Under the pieces are notes generated by a model. It searched no databases. It saw nothing but the letters and a program-made list of their open reading frames with translations, and was not told the origin of the DNA. A DNA stretch of 64,000 nucleotides from Legionella wadsworthii DSM 21896 = ATCC 33877 (GTDB lineage: Bacteria; Pseudomonadota; Gammaproteobacteria; Legionellales; Legionellaceae), in contig NZ_JNIA01000024.1 in NCBI RefSeq assembly GCF_000701265.1, positions 62,001 to 126,000 on the forward strand, in the 5' to 3' direction. Position 1 is the stretch's first letter, and each line of letters opens with the position of its first letter. This document shows, one piece after another, positions 18,537-28,239 of the stretch. A program made the translations under genes and the position numbers.

Positions 18537-19292
18537 TTACATTTTTTTTACATTATCAAAAGCAGCCCAACCTAAATGAAAGAGCATGTGGGCTAATATT
18601 GCTGTGAGGAGACCATATTGCCAAAATAAGTATCCAAAAAGAAAAGAGGTGTAAAGGTTAAGAAGAATAAGCGAATAAATAAAGCGTCGGCTTGAAGTAC
18701 AACCTGCTGCTAGATAAGCAGGGAGTTGGCTTATGGCAAAGATTAATCCGCTAACCAACATTGAAAGCCATATAATCAAAACAGGATGTTGTCTTGTAAA
18801 GAGAAAAGCGAAGAAGGTAGCAAGATTCATTAAGCCCCAGCGGGCGATGACCTCCTCTACGACACCTCCATAAAGGACACAGCCATCTACTCCAAGTGCA
18901 TTGCGCAAATTGGCCATAATCTCCATATTTGTTTTGGTGATGAGACGGGCCATGATTCCATAATATAGAATTAAAAAGCCCATAAGGCCAAAAAAGGAAT
19001 ACAATACTAAAGGCAATAAAATAGGAGTTAAAGCGCTAATTCCTGCTGAACCCTGTAACAATGCGTCTAGGAGAGAATCATGTAATCCAGTGGTTGGAGA
19101 GAGTACTGCGCCTGCAAGACTCAGTATAAAAACCATAAATAAAGTTTGTAAGATGGCATAACGGCTTAGTCTGTTTTTGAGCTCGTCAGAATTATTGGCT
19201 AATAAAAAATAGATTAAACGCTTTACAGCAATAAACACACCAGGTATAGAGAGGCAAAATAAGACAGTGATTAATGGCCAATCAATTATCAT
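18537..19292 (-). CDS. CPBP/CAAX-type intramembrane protease-like protein
   Basis: A 251-residue membrane protein with about seven hydrophobic segments. It carries the CPBP signature EExxxR (E146, E147, R151) and a late HMLFH block (H235, H239). The second family motif, FxxxH, reads FAISQ with Gln at position 189, so one usual active-site His is replaced. It may be an active variant or a non-catalytic relative. AAGGAA precedes the start. The gene stands alone. Confidence 0.7.
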   Translation of the reverse strand: MIIDWPLITVLFCLSIPGVFIAVKRLIYFLLANNSDELKNRLSRYAILQTLFMVFILSLAGAVLSPTTGLHDSLLDALLQGSAGISALTPILLPLVLYSFFGLMGFLILYYGIMARLITKTNMEIMANLRNALGVDGCVLYGGVVEEVIARWGLMNLATFFAFLFTRQHPVLIIWLSMLVSGLIFAISQLPAYLAAGCTSSRRFIYSLILLNLYTSFLFGYLFWQYGLLTAILAHMLFHLGWAAFDNVKKM

Positions 19293-19512
19293 ATAAAGAA
19301 TTCCTTAAGTATTTGGTGCATCTTGTGAGAAAATTTCCAAATTTATCTCATACAGATGTATGCTTCGCACTTGCCTGGGAAATTTTCTTGTTCCAAGCGG
19401 AAATCATTTTGGAACCACTTCTTAAAAAAAGTGTCTCACAACCTGTTCTTAAAACCAACTATTCTAAAAAAATTGTATATTCCTGAATAAATTTACTTTT
19501 TTAATCGCAATA

Positions 19513-20793
19513 TTATCCCTTGACTAGTACCGCGTAAAAAAATCCATCCATGTTCTGTTCACCGGGTAAAATTTGCTGGCCATTTGCTGTGGCGCGTCCA
19601 CAGGTTAATGGTTCTTTTATTATGGTACAATCTGAATGAGTTTGAACAAAATTTGCAATTTGTTGCTCATTTTCAGCAGGTATTACTGAACATGTGGCGT
19701 ATACCAATTTTCCGCCCCTGGACAGTAATGGCCACAGGCTATCGAGCATTCCTTGCTGGATTTTAGTAATCGATTCAATTTCTTCACTGGTCCGTAATAA
19801 TTTGATATCTGAATGACGGCGGATGACACCTGTAGCAGAACAAGGCGCATCCAACAGAATACGATCAAACAACTGGCCATCCCACCATTCAGAAGGATTT
19901 AGGGCATTACCCTCAATAAGCGTTGCATGCAGCTGAAGGCGTTCCAGGTTTTCTCTTACTCTTTTTAATCGTTTAGGATCTACATCTAGACCCACGCACG
20001 CAGATAAACTGGGTTCTTTTTCCAAAATATGACAGGTTTTTCCACCCGGAGCACAGCATGCATCGAGAATTCGTAATCCGGGTTTTAAGGACAATAAAGA
20101 GGCAGCCATTTGTGCTGCTCCATCCTGAACCGAAATCCATCCTTCACTAAAGCCCGGGAGTTGCCGAACATCACAAGGATTCACCAGAGTAATTCCTTCA
20201 GAAGCGATAGGGTGAATTTTGGCATCCATTCCTTTTTCGTTTAAAGCATGTAGATATTCAGCAACCGAAATCTTTTGGAGGTTCACCCTTAAAGTCATGG
20301 GAGGATGCTTGTCATTTTCTCTGGCTATGGCTTGCCATTCATCCGGCCAGTCTTTTTGTAGCCGCTCCAATAGCCATTTAGGTTGTCCATAAATAAATAG
20401 CGGATTTTCTTGAACCTGTAACATAATATCTTTTTGTTGGCGACAATAATTCCGCAAAACGGCATTCACTAAACCCTTTGCCCAGCTTTTCTTAATTTTA
20501 TCCAACAATGCCACTGTCTCTTTGACTACAGCATAATCGGGTAACTGCATAAAATGTAATTGATAAAGACCAATAAGTAGCGCAACCCAAATTTCCAGCT
20601 CTTTCGGTCTTTTTTGAACCAAATATTCTGCTAAAGTCTGTAAACGAAAATAATGGCGGCAAACGCCAAAACAGATCTCCTTGGTCATTGGCGTTACATC
20701 AGCTGATGCGGGCATAAGCTGAGATAAGGATGATTTTTCTGTCAATAACTGGGTTAAAATTTTTAAAGCATGCAGTCGTTCATTTTTATTCAT
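19513..20793 (-). CDS. rsmB: 16S rRNA (cytosine-967 C5)-methyltransferase
   Basis: A 426-residue enzyme with an N-terminal NusB-like RNA-binding domain (residues ~1-135) and a SAM-dependent m5C methyltransferase domain. [11 protein letters not shown] is the SAM-binding motif; the two catalytic cysteines are in DAPCSATG and YATCSV. It starts in the last four bases of fmt (ATGA overlap) and completes the def-fmt-rsmB cluster found in many gammaproteobacteria. Confidence 0.95.
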   Translation of the reverse strand: MNKNERLHALKILTQLLTEKSSLSQLMPASADVTPMTKEICFGVCRHYFRLQTLAEYLVQKRPKELEIWVALLIGLYQLHFMQLPDYAVVKETVALLDKIKKSWAKGLVNAVLRNYCRQQKDIMLQVQENPLFIYGQPKWLLERLQKDWPDEWQAIARENDKHPPMTLRVNLQKISVAEYLHALNEKGMDAKIHPIASEGITLVNPCDVRQLPGFSEGWISVQDGAAQMAASLLSLKPGLRILDACCAPGGKTCHILEKEPSLSACVGLDVDPKRLKRVRENLERLQLHATLIEGNALNPSEWWDGQLFDRILLDAPCSATGVIRRHSDIKLLRTSEEIESITKIQQGMLDSLWPLLSRGGKLVYATCSVIPAENEQQIANFVQTHSDCTIIKEPLTCGRATANGQQILPGEQNMDGFFYAVLVKG

Positions 20794-21734
20794 TCAAATA
20801 CATACCCTGCGCGAACCTGTGATTTGGGAGAATTTAGCCAATCCGCAATGGTAATTACTTTAGCACCCGGCAATTGGATTCGTTCTACAAGTATTCCTTG
20901 ATCGCCGGTTGCAACTAACATCCCTTCCTTATTTATAAGGATTACTGTTCCAGGTTTTTGGCCAGAAGGGGTTGAGATCACTTTTGCCTTGTGGATCCGC
21001 AGAACGTCATCACCTAAAGTAGTAAAAGCAATGGGCCAGGGATTGAAAGCACGAATTTGACGATCAATGGATACAGCAGGTTGTTGCCAGCTGATGCGGG
21101 CATCTTCTTTGTTTATTTTATTCGCATAGGTGGCTAATTCATTCCTTTGCATTTCAGGTTTTGCGGTATGATTCGCCAATTCATCTAAAGCTTGTAACAA
21201 TGGGGCTGCTGAAATTTGCGACAAGTTATCATGCAAGGTTTGTGCTGTATCGGATTCGGTAATCGGGCAGCTCACCTTATGAAGCATTGCCCCTGTATCC
21301 ATGCCCACATCCATTTGCATTATCGTAACTCCAGATTCAGAATCTCCATGCAGGATGGCCGATTGAATGGGCGATGCGCCACGCCACCGAGGTAATAATG
21401 AGGCATGCACATTCACACAACCTAAAGGAGGAATATCCAAAACAGTTTTGGGTAAAATGAGTCCATAAGCGATGACCACAAGAACATCGGGTTTTAAAGA
21501 AGCAAGCTCTGCGATGGCCTCAGGATTTTTGAAATGTAGCGGTTGATAAACAGGAATCTCATGATTTAATGCCCATTCTTTTATAGCAGATGCCTGTAAT
21601 TTTCTGCCGCGTCCTGCTGGGCGATCGGGTTGGGTATAAACTGCTTGGATGGAATGCCTGGAATTGAATAACGTTTCAAGGCAAGGCAAACCAAATTCGG
21701 GGGTTCCAGCGAAAACAATATTTAATTTATTCAT
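20790..21734 (-). CDS. fmt: Methionyl-tRNA formyltransferase
   Basis: Formylates the amino group of initiator Met-tRNA using 10-formyl-tetrahydrofolate. The 314-residue protein has the N-terminal formyltransferase Rossmann domain ([15 protein letters not shown]), the catalytic [17 protein letters not shown] block with Asn and His, and a C-terminal OB-like tRNA-binding domain. It lies between def and rsmB, overlapping the latter by four bases. Confidence 0.96.
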   Translation of the reverse strand: MNKLNIVFAGTPEFGLPCLETLFNSRHSIQAVYTQPDRPAGRGRKLQASAIKEWALNHEIPVYQPLHFKNPEAIAELASLKPDVLVVIAYGLILPKTVLDIPPLGCVNVHASLLPRWRGASPIQSAILHGDSESGVTIMQMDVGMDTGAMLHKVSCPITESDTAQTLHDNLSQISAAPLLQALDELANHTAKPEMQRNELATYANKINKEDARISWQQPAVSIDRQIRAFNPWPIAFTTLGDDVLRIHKAKVISTPSGQKPGTVILINKEGMLVATGDQGILVERIQLPGAKVITIADWLNSPKSQVRAGYVFE

Positions 21735-21797
21735 ATCAACTACTTATTTGGGGACACAGAGGGTTATGAATTTCAGGATAATTGACAATCCTATGCA

Positions 21798-22307
21798 TCA
21801 CCTGCGCGCCTTAAGGCGTTTGTATTTATCGAGCTTTTTTCGTGCCATGGCTTTTTTTAATGGAGAGAGCAGATCAATAAACAGCTTGCCATTCATGTGA
21901 TCGATTTCATGTTGTAAACATTCAGCGAGCAATCCTTCGGCTTTAATTTCAAATGGTGTACCATTTCTATCCAAGGCTTTCACGGTCACTTTTTCTGCGC
22001 GTATGACTGTATCGTAAGCTCCAGGAACAGAGAGACAGCCTTCTTCAAACTTTTTTTCACCTTCAGAAGCAATAATTTCGGGATTAATGATCACCAATTG
22101 GTTTTGTTTGTCCCCAACAATATCAATCACCGATAGACGCAAACCTATACCAATTTGCGGCGCTGCAAGTCCAACTCCACGCGCATCGTACATGGTATCG
22201 AACATATCCTCGATAAGCTTTTGTAACTTATCATCAAATTGAACAACCGGTTTTGCTACTTCTCTTAATCGAGGGTCAGGTAAATATAGAATCGTATGAA
22301 TAGCCAT
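21798..22307 (-). CDS. def: Peptide deformylase
   Basis: Removes the N-formyl group from nascent proteins. All three metal motifs are present: GVGLAAPQIG, EGCLSVPG with Cys91, and QHEIDHMNG with His133, Glu134 and His137. The 169-residue length is usual for the type I enzyme. It is first of the def-fmt-rsmB cluster and divergent from the LysM gene. Confidence 0.96.
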   Translation of the reverse strand: MAIHTILYLPDPRLREVAKPVVQFDDKLQKLIEDMFDTMYDARGVGLAAPQIGIGLRLSVIDIVGDKQNQLVIINPEIIASEGEKKFEEGCLSVPGAYDTVIRAEKVTVKALDRNGTPFEIKAEGLLAECLQHEIDHMNGKLFIDLLSPLKKAMARKKLDKYKRLKARR

Positions 22308-22398
22308 TGTTTATCTGGTTCTCTGCACAAAAATTATGGTAATATTATCCTTTATCTGGTGAAAGGCTGCAAGATATTCCAACAAAGGATTGACTCTA

Positions 22399-23436
22399 AT
22401 GAGATTGCTTCTCTTTTTATTGTTCTTTTTTTTCTCGACTTTGCCCTATGCTTTTAGCTTAAAATCCGATGCTCCAGAGCGCTATGTGGTACAACCCGGG
22501 GATACCTTATGGAGTATAGCCAGTCAGTATTTGCATAACCCATGGGAGTGGAAGGAACTTTGGCATGCCAATCCTAAAATAAAGAACCCCAATCGTTTGT
22601 ATCCAGGGGCAGTTCTCATTTTAGCATATGCGCAAAATAACCCGTTCATCAAAGTGCTGTCCAATGGTACCATCAAATTATCTCCCAATGTGCGCCCATT
22701 ACCTTTAGATGATCCAATCCCCGCGATTCCGTTGAATGATATTAAACCTTTTTTGAATGAATCCCTGATACTCGATCAAGATGCAGTCAGTCTGGCTCCT
22801 TATATTGTGTCTTTAGTAGGAGAACACATGCTGGGTGGACAAGGCGATAAAGCTTATGTGAAAGGGTTACATCCTTCGAAACAACTACCCGTGGGAGGAG
22901 TTCCTTCCTATTCTATTTTCAGGGGGGGAAAAAATTATGTGGATCCCAAAACAAAAGAGCTTTTAGGCTATCGCGCAGATTTGGTGGGATATGCTGAATT
23001 ACTTGCAGGAGGGGAGCCTGCAACGATTTTATTAACGAGTATTCATCAAGGCATTAAAATACTGGATAGTGTTCTTATCAACAATAGTCCAGAATTCAAT
23101 GTCGATTTTGTTCCTAAAGCGCCTCTATTTAAAGTGAGAGGTTCTATCATAGATATGCCCAATGGGATGCCCAGTGGAAATGTTGAGGAGGCGGTAGGAG
23201 GAGTTGCTGTCATTAGTCTGGGGGCTCGAGATGGATTAGAAGCTGGAGATGTTTTAGGGATTTATAAGGAATCCCGTAAAATCCAGGATCCAAAAAGACC
23301 GTTATACCCAATCCGATTGCCCCCAGAGCGTATTGGTGAACTGATGGTTTTTCGAGTATTCACCAAGGCCAGTTTTGCTTTGATTGTTCGCTCAACTCGA
23401 CCTGTTTATTTATTATATCCTGTGACCAATCCATGA
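22399..23436 (+). CDS. LysM-domain exported protein
   Basis: A 345-residue protein with a signal peptide (MRLLLFLLFFFFSTLPYAFS) and one LysM domain at about residues 26-75 (YVVQPGDTLWSIASQYL...ANPKIKNPNRLYPGAVL), which binds peptidoglycan. The remaining ~270 residues have no motif I can name but are typical of the LysM protein found upstream of dprA in many gammaproteobacteria. I start at the ATG at 22399, with AAAGGA nine bases upstream. It overlaps dprA by four bases. Confidence 0.85.
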   Translation: MRLLLFLLFFFFSTLPYAFSLKSDAPERYVVQPGDTLWSIASQYLHNPWEWKELWHANPKIKNPNRLYPGAVLILAYAQNNPFIKVLSNGTIKLSPNVRPLPLDDPIPAIPLNDIKPFLNESLILDQDAVSLAPYIVSLVGEHMLGGQGDKAYVKGLHPSKQLPVGGVPSYSIFRGGKNYVDPKTKELLGYRADLVGYAELLAGGEPATILLTSIHQGIKILDSVLINNSPEFNVDFVPKAPLFKVRGSIIDMPNGMPSGNVEEAVGGVAVISLGARDGLEAGDVLGIYKESRKIQDPKRPLYPIRLPPERIGELMVFRVFTKASFALIVRSTRPVYLLYPVTNP

Positions 23437-24506
23437 ATAATTTAGCGTATTATCTTGCATTCAATCGTATGGAAAAAGTTGGACCGCGTACTGTTGCAAA
23501 ATTAAAGACACGTTGGCCTGATTTACGACCACTCTTTGAACACTCAGTCAACGAACTGATACAGGAAGGCTTATCTTCTTCTTTGGCCCAGACCATCGCT
23601 GAATTTGATCTCAATTTAGTTCAAGAAGATCTTAAGTGGCTAGCTCAGGCTGAGGATCATCATATACTCACCTGGGATTCAGCAGAATATCCAGCAATTC
23701 TAAAAGAAATTACTGATCCTCCCATTGTTTTATATGCAAAAGGGCAACTTGCCTGCTTGAATGCGCCCAAATTGGCTATAGTGGGTAGCCGCAATCCCAC
23801 AGTGACAGGTTCTGAAAATGCACGACAATTTGCCAAGGCAATTGCATCCCATGGAGTGGCTATTGTGAGTGGTTTGGCTTTAGGCATTGATGCCCAGGCG
23901 CATCAGGGATGTTTGGAGTCATCAGGTCAAACCATTGCGGTAATGGGTACTGGAATCGATCGAATTTATCCTCAACGACATAGCGTATTGGCACAAAAAA
24001 TTACTAAAAATGGGCTGTTGATGAGTGAATTTCCACTAAGAAGCCCTCCTATCGCTGGACATTTCCCCCGAAGAAATCGTATAATAAGTGGTTTGTCATT
24101 GTGCATATTGGTTGTTGAGTCAGCAATCAAGAGTGGTTCTTTAATTACGGCACGAATGGCCTTGGAGCAAAACCGGGATGTTTTAGCGATCCCGGGCTCC
24201 ATTCACAATCCTCTGGCTCGAGGGTGTCATTACCTATTGCAGCAAGGAGCCAAATTAGTCACTTCAGTTGCTGATGTTCTTGAAGAGTTGCAGATTGATT
24301 CAGAACAACAAACAGCTGATAAAGCTATTTTACCTCTTGCCAGCGAGAATAAAAACCTAGTAAAGTTCATTGGCTTTGAAATGACTACTGTGGATCAGAT
24401 CATTTTACGTAGTGGATGCACCATTGAGCAAGTCACTTGTGAGCTTGCAGAATTAGAATTGAATGGGGCTGTTGTATCGGTGCCCGGTGGCTATATGAGG
24501 TGTTAG
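23433..24506 (+). CDS. dprA: DNA-processing protein DprA (Smf)
   Basis: Loads RecA onto incoming single-stranded DNA during natural transformation. The 357-residue protein has a helical N-terminal domain and the central Rossmann-like domain with VGSRNPTVTG, IVSGLALGIDAQAH and the FPRRNRIISGLS block, plus a C-terminal winged-helix-like segment from about residue 300. It overlaps the LysM gene (ATGA) and is followed by smg. L. pneumophila is naturally competent, so a functional DprA is expected. Confidence 0.95.
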   Translation: MNNLAYYLAFNRMEKVGPRTVAKLKTRWPDLRPLFEHSVNELIQEGLSSSLAQTIAEFDLNLVQEDLKWLAQAEDHHILTWDSAEYPAILKEITDPPIVLYAKGQLACLNAPKLAIVGSRNPTVTGSENARQFAKAIASHGVAIVSGLALGIDAQAHQGCLESSGQTIAVMGTGIDRIYPQRHSVLAQKITKNGLLMSEFPLRSPPIAGHFPRRNRIISGLSLCILVVESAIKSGSLITARMALEQNRDVLAIPGSIHNPLARGCHYLLQQGAKLVTSVADVLEELQIDSEQQTADKAILPLASENKNLVKFIGFEMTTVDQIILRSGCTIEQVTCELAELELNGAVVSVPGGYMRC

Positions 24507-24509
24507 TAT

Positions 24510-24947
24510 ATGAAAGATAACTTATTTGAAATGTTATTGAGTTTATTTGAAAAAAGTCTTACCCAGCTGCAAAAAAGCCATAAAACTGCTGATCAGGATG
24601 CTACGGAACAATTGAGTGATGATGAGGACTCTGCTTCGGAGAACCAGGTATTGCATTTAAAACCGCAACAGCATACTTCCACACGAGTCTTTACCTATGA
24701 TGAGCAAATGAAATTGACTAAAGCCAGCTACCAATTTCTTATGCGCATGAGATTATGGGATATACTAAACCCAGAATCCTTTGAAATGATTCTAAATCAA
24801 TTGCAATTTTCTGAGTCTCGGATTGTGACGCTTCAAGAGACTAAATGGACCATCAGAAATGCTTTAGCGAATACTTTAAATGAAGAGCAGCTTTCTTTTC
24901 TTGATTTGGTTCTTTATCAATCAGAAGAAGAATTTATATTACATTAA
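24510..24947 (+). CDS. smg: Smg family protein (DUF494)
   Basis: A 145-residue helical protein of the DUF494/Smg family, which follows dprA in many gammaproteobacteria. It opens MKDNLFEMLLSLFEKSL and has a low-complexity acidic linker (SDDEDSASENQ) and a C-terminal helical domain. The function of the family is not established. GAGGTG within the dprA 3' end is its ribosome binding site. Confidence 0.88.
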   Translation: MKDNLFEMLLSLFEKSLTQLQKSHKTADQDATEQLSDDEDSASENQVLHLKPQQHTSTRVFTYDEQMKLTKASYQFLMRMRLWDILNPESFEMILNQLQFSESRIVTLQETKWTIRNALANTLNEEQLSFLDLVLYQSEEEFILH

Positions 24948-25070
24948 AATCATCGATTTTACTGCCAGAAATTGTTGATATTTATATTCCGCATCATGTC
25001 CGTCCTTGTGTTACAGTTCGGACATTTTGGTGCTTAGGGATTAAGTAAAAAGGATAAGGTTAACGTTACT

Positions 25071-27356
25071 ATGAGTAAACATTTGGTGATTGTTGAGTCA
25101 CCCGCCAAAGCAAAGACCATTCAAAAATATTTAGGCAATGATTATGAGGTAGTGGCCTCATATGGACATGTCCGAGATTTGCCGGCGCGTAAAGGCTCGG
25201 TTAACCCCGAAAACCATTTTGCAATGACCTATGCGCCAATTGAAAAGAATGCACGGCATATTGAAACCATTGCAAAAATGCTCAAAAAGTCAGATTCCTT
25301 ATTGCTCGCAACGGACCCTGATCGAGAAGGTGAGGCCATTTCCTGGCATATTTATGAATTGATGAAAGAAAAAAATCTAACAAAAGACAAACCCATACAC
25401 CGGATTTTTTTCAATGAAATTACGAAATCAGCCATTCAAGAGGCTGTTAATAATCCTCGTTCCATTTCTATGGATCTCGTCAACGCGCAGCAAGCGCGAC
25501 GTGCACTAGATTACCTGGTAGGTTTTAATCTATCGCCATTATTATGGAAGAAAGTGAGAAGGGGGCTTTCCGCAGGACGAGTTCAAAGTCCGGCACTGCG
25601 TCTCATCGTAGAGCGTGAAGAAGAAATCGAACGTTTTATACCTCAAGAATATTGGAAAATATTGGCTGAATGTCTGCATGAAAAGGTATCCTTTGAAGCA
25701 CGCTTGACTCATTATAACAATGAAAAACTTCAGCAATTTACAGTAAACAAGGAAGAACAGGCGCAACAAATAAAAGAAAATTTAATTCGAGAAGCAAAAG
25801 GCAATTTAATTGTCACACAAATTGAAAAAAAGCAACGCAAAAGAAAACCCTCTCCTCCTTTTATCACTTCGACATTACAACAAGAAGCTGCGCGAAAATT
25901 AGGGTTTACTGCTCGAAAATCCATGATGGTTGCCCAACAACTGTACGAAGGGATTGATATAGGTACGGGTACTGTGGGGCTTATCACCTACATGCGAACC
26001 GATTCGGTTAACTTATCCGCAGAGGCAATAGAAGAAACGCGTCAATACATCAGTGGCCGATATGGTCCCGACAATTGTCCTGCAAGCCCAAGAATTTACA
26101 AAACCAAATCTAAAAATGCTCAAGAAGCACATGAGGCCATCCGGCCTACCTCAATAAAACGTACGCCTGAAATGGTTCAATCTGCTTTAACTGCCGATCA
26201 ATACAAACTCTATAGCTTGATTTGGAAGCGTACAGTAGCTTGTCAGATGGCAGATGCAATATTAGATACGGTTGCTGTAGATTTAAGTTGCGGAGAAGGC
26301 AATTTATTCCGTGCCAATGGATCAACAATCACTTTCCCTGGTTTTCTTGCGGTATATGAGGAAGGTCGCGATGATACCAAAGAAGACGACAATGAAGGGC
26401 TTTTACTTCCGGCATTGACTGTGGGTGAAAAAGTCAAAGTTCAAGATATAGTAGCCAATCAGCATTTCACGGAACCGCCGCCTAGATATTCGGAAGCCAC
26501 TTTGGTTAAAGCTTTGGAAGAGTATGATATTGGCCGTCCCTCTACTTACGCATCGATTATTCATACATTACAACAGCGCGAGTATGTGATAGTAGATAAG
26601 AAAAGATTCTTTCCTACGGATGTTGGACGTATAGTGAACCGTTTCTTAACTGGATATTTCACACGTTATGTGGACTACAAATTTACAGCAGAACTTGAAG
26701 ATACTTTAGATGCCATATCACGCGGTGAAAAAGAATGGATCCCCGTTTTAGAAGAATTTTGGCAACCTTTTGTACAACAAATCCAAACGATAGATCAGCA
26801 AGTACAGCGTAAGGATGTAACCTCGGAAATTTTAGAGGATAAGTGCCCTAAATGCGGAAAACCCTTATCTATCCGATTAGGTAAACGCGGACGCTTTATT
26901 GGGTGTACCGGATATCCTGAATGTGACTACACCCAAGATATAGCAGGACAAGATAATGAAAAGAATGAGCCTGAGGTGGTTGAGGGGCGAGTTTGCCCTG
27001 AATGCTCCAGCCCTTTGCATATCAAAGCCGGGCGTTATGGCCGTTTCATCGGCTGCAGTAATTATCCTCACTGCAAGCACATGGAACCCATAGAGAAACC
27101 AGCTGATACCGGCGTTGAGTGTCCCAAATGCCATGAAGCAAAAATTTTACAGCGTAAATCAAGAAAGGGAAAAATTTTCTATTCATGTGGCAATTACCCT
27201 AAATGCAATTATGCATTATGGAACGAACCTATAGATCAATCCTGCCCGAAATGTAGTTGGCCCATTTTAACCGTTAAGGAAAGCAAAAAATTTGGCCGCC
27301 AGATTCTTTGCCCACAAGAAGGGTGCGGCTATTCCGCTAAGGATGAAACCGAATAA
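25071..27356 (+). CDS. topA: DNA topoisomerase I
   Basis: Type IA topoisomerase that relaxes negative supercoils. The 761-residue protein opens with the TOPRIM domain (LVIVESPAKAKTIQKYLG, DPDREGEAI). The active-site Tyr307 is in ITYMRTDSVN. C-terminal four-cysteine zinc ribbons include CPKCGK...CTGYPEC, CPECSS...CSNYPHC, CPKCHE...CGNYPKC and CPKCSW...CPQEGC. The 3' end faces a small lipoprotein gene across a shared hairpin. Confidence 0.97.
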   Translation: MSKHLVIVESPAKAKTIQKYLGNDYEVVASYGHVRDLPARKGSVNPENHFAMTYAPIEKNARHIETIAKMLKKSDSLLLATDPDREGEAISWHIYELMKEKNLTKDKPIHRIFFNEITKSAIQEAVNNPRSISMDLVNAQQARRALDYLVGFNLSPLLWKKVRRGLSAGRVQSPALRLIVEREEEIERFIPQEYWKILAECLHEKVSFEARLTHYNNEKLQQFTVNKEEQAQQIKENLIREAKGNLIVTQIEKKQRKRKPSPPFITSTLQQEAARKLGFTARKSMMVAQQLYEGIDIGTGTVGLITYMRTDSVNLSAEAIEETRQYISGRYGPDNCPASPRIYKTKSKNAQEAHEAIRPTSIKRTPEMVQSALTADQYKLYSLIWKRTVACQMADAILDTVAVDLSCGEGNLFRANGSTITFPGFLAVYEEGRDDTKEDDNEGLLLPALTVGEKVKVQDIVANQHFTEPPPRYSEATLVKALEEYDIGRPSTYASIIHTLQQREYVIVDKKRFFPTDVGRIVNRFLTGYFTRYVDYKFTAELEDTLDAISRGEKEWIPVLEEFWQPFVQQIQTIDQQVQRKDVTSEILEDKCPKCGKPLSIRLGKRGRFIGCTGYPECDYTQDIAGQDNEKNEPEVVEGRVCPECSSPLHIKAGRYGRFIGCSNYPHCKHMEPIEKPADTGVECPKCHEAKILQRKSRKGKIFYSCGNYPKCNYALWNEPIDQSCPKCSWPILTVKESKKFGRQILCPQEGCGYSAKDETE

Positions 27357-27375
27357 TCAGGATGCATTTTAATAA

Positions 27376-27406
27376 CCTGGGCTATGGAATTACTTCATAA
27401 CCCAGG
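27376..27406. terminator. Bidirectional hairpin between topA and a lipoprotein gene
   Basis: CCTGGG (27376-27381) and CCCAGG (27401-27406), extended by an ATG/CAT pair, form a stem between the two convergent genes. AAAAG follows on the plus strand and TTATT on the minus strand. Confidence 0.6.
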
Positions 27407-27413
27407 AAAAGAA

Positions 27414-27683
27414 TCAATAATAATAATCAACAGCAGTTGTAGTGACACCCACTGGCGCTACAGAATAAGAATAAACTGGAACCGTCTCAACAGCTGGGGC
27501 TACAACTCGAGTCACCGAGACAGGTTGATATCGAACAACGGGTTTGTAAGTGACTACAGGCTTGTAGGTCACAGCAGATGTATAAGAAATTACCGGTGTG
27601 TAGGATGGTGTGTATTTAACTGCACGGTCACAGCAACATCCTGTCGTTAAAATGACACTACCTAACAGAATAATCCATTTCAT
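27414..27683 (-). CDS. Small Val/Tyr/Pro-rich lipoprotein
   Basis: An 89-residue predicted lipoprotein: MKWIILLGSVILTTGCC has a lipobox ending at Cys16 followed by two more cysteines. The mature part is built from short repeats of the type TYKPVV-TYKPVV-RYQPVSV and ends in DYYY. I do not recognise a family; the repeat text suggests a surface or envelope structural role. I start at 27683 because AAGGAGACTTCATAATG gives a strong ribosome binding site. Confidence 0.65.
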   Translation of the reverse strand: MKWIILLGSVILTTGCCCDRAVKYTPSYTPVISYTSAVTYKPVVTYKPVVRYQPVSVTRVVAPAVETVPVYSYSVAPVGVTTTAVDYYY

Positions 27684-28239
27684 TATGAAGTCTCCTTTAG
27701 TGGAAGCCCACAAAAGAATTGTAGATTAATTGATCAACTAACTCAAGAATTGCTCACTTAAAGTTTCTAACGCCTACCTGATTTCGATAGATTTCTCAAT
27801 GCTAATTCCTCAGCTCACATGGTGCGAGTTATTTCTAAGCCAGAGTTATTTGAGCTCAAATCAGATCCCGCGGACAAGCCGCGGGACTTAGGATTTCGAA
27901 GATAAGCCCGAGCTGCGCCTCCAACCTCAGATAATGAATCAAAAGCTGCTCTCTAATCACTGATGAATCAGTTACTACTCGGCCCAAGCTCGATGAATCA
28001 AAAGCTGCTCTCCTAATCACTAATGAATCAGTTACTACTGGGCTCAAGCTCGATGAATTAAAGGCTGTTCTCCCTAGGCACTCATGAATCAATCACAACT
28101 CTCTCCCACGTCCCGCGGCTTGTCCGCGGGATCCATGAATCAATGACCTTTGCATTGATGTGACAAACCCAATCTTCCTGTTCATTTTGAATCGGTATAT
28201 ACTCACATCTTCTTCTAGAAATAACTCAAACAGGATGTC
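27684..28239. repeat. Gene-free stretch with REP-like arms around a 60-bp tandem repeat
   Basis: Two REP-like hairpins in inverted orientation (27867-27886 and 28111-28131, core CCCGCGG-CTTGT-CCGCGGG) enclose three tandem copies of a 60-base unit starting near 27932, 27992 and 28052. Each unit contains ATGAATCAAAAGCTGCTCT- and ATGAATCAGTTACTACT-like halves. No credible gene is present; the short frame across the arms is an artefact of the repeats. Confidence 0.75.

Noticed and set aside
19274..19486. 70-codon open frame divergent from the CPBP gene
   Set aside because: It overlaps the CPBP start region, has no ribosome binding site and no recognisable domain; I cannot support it as a gene.
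27856..28092. 78-codon open frame on the minus strand
   Set aside because: It translates the 60-bp tandem repeat (AFNSSSL, AFDSSSL) and has no start signal.
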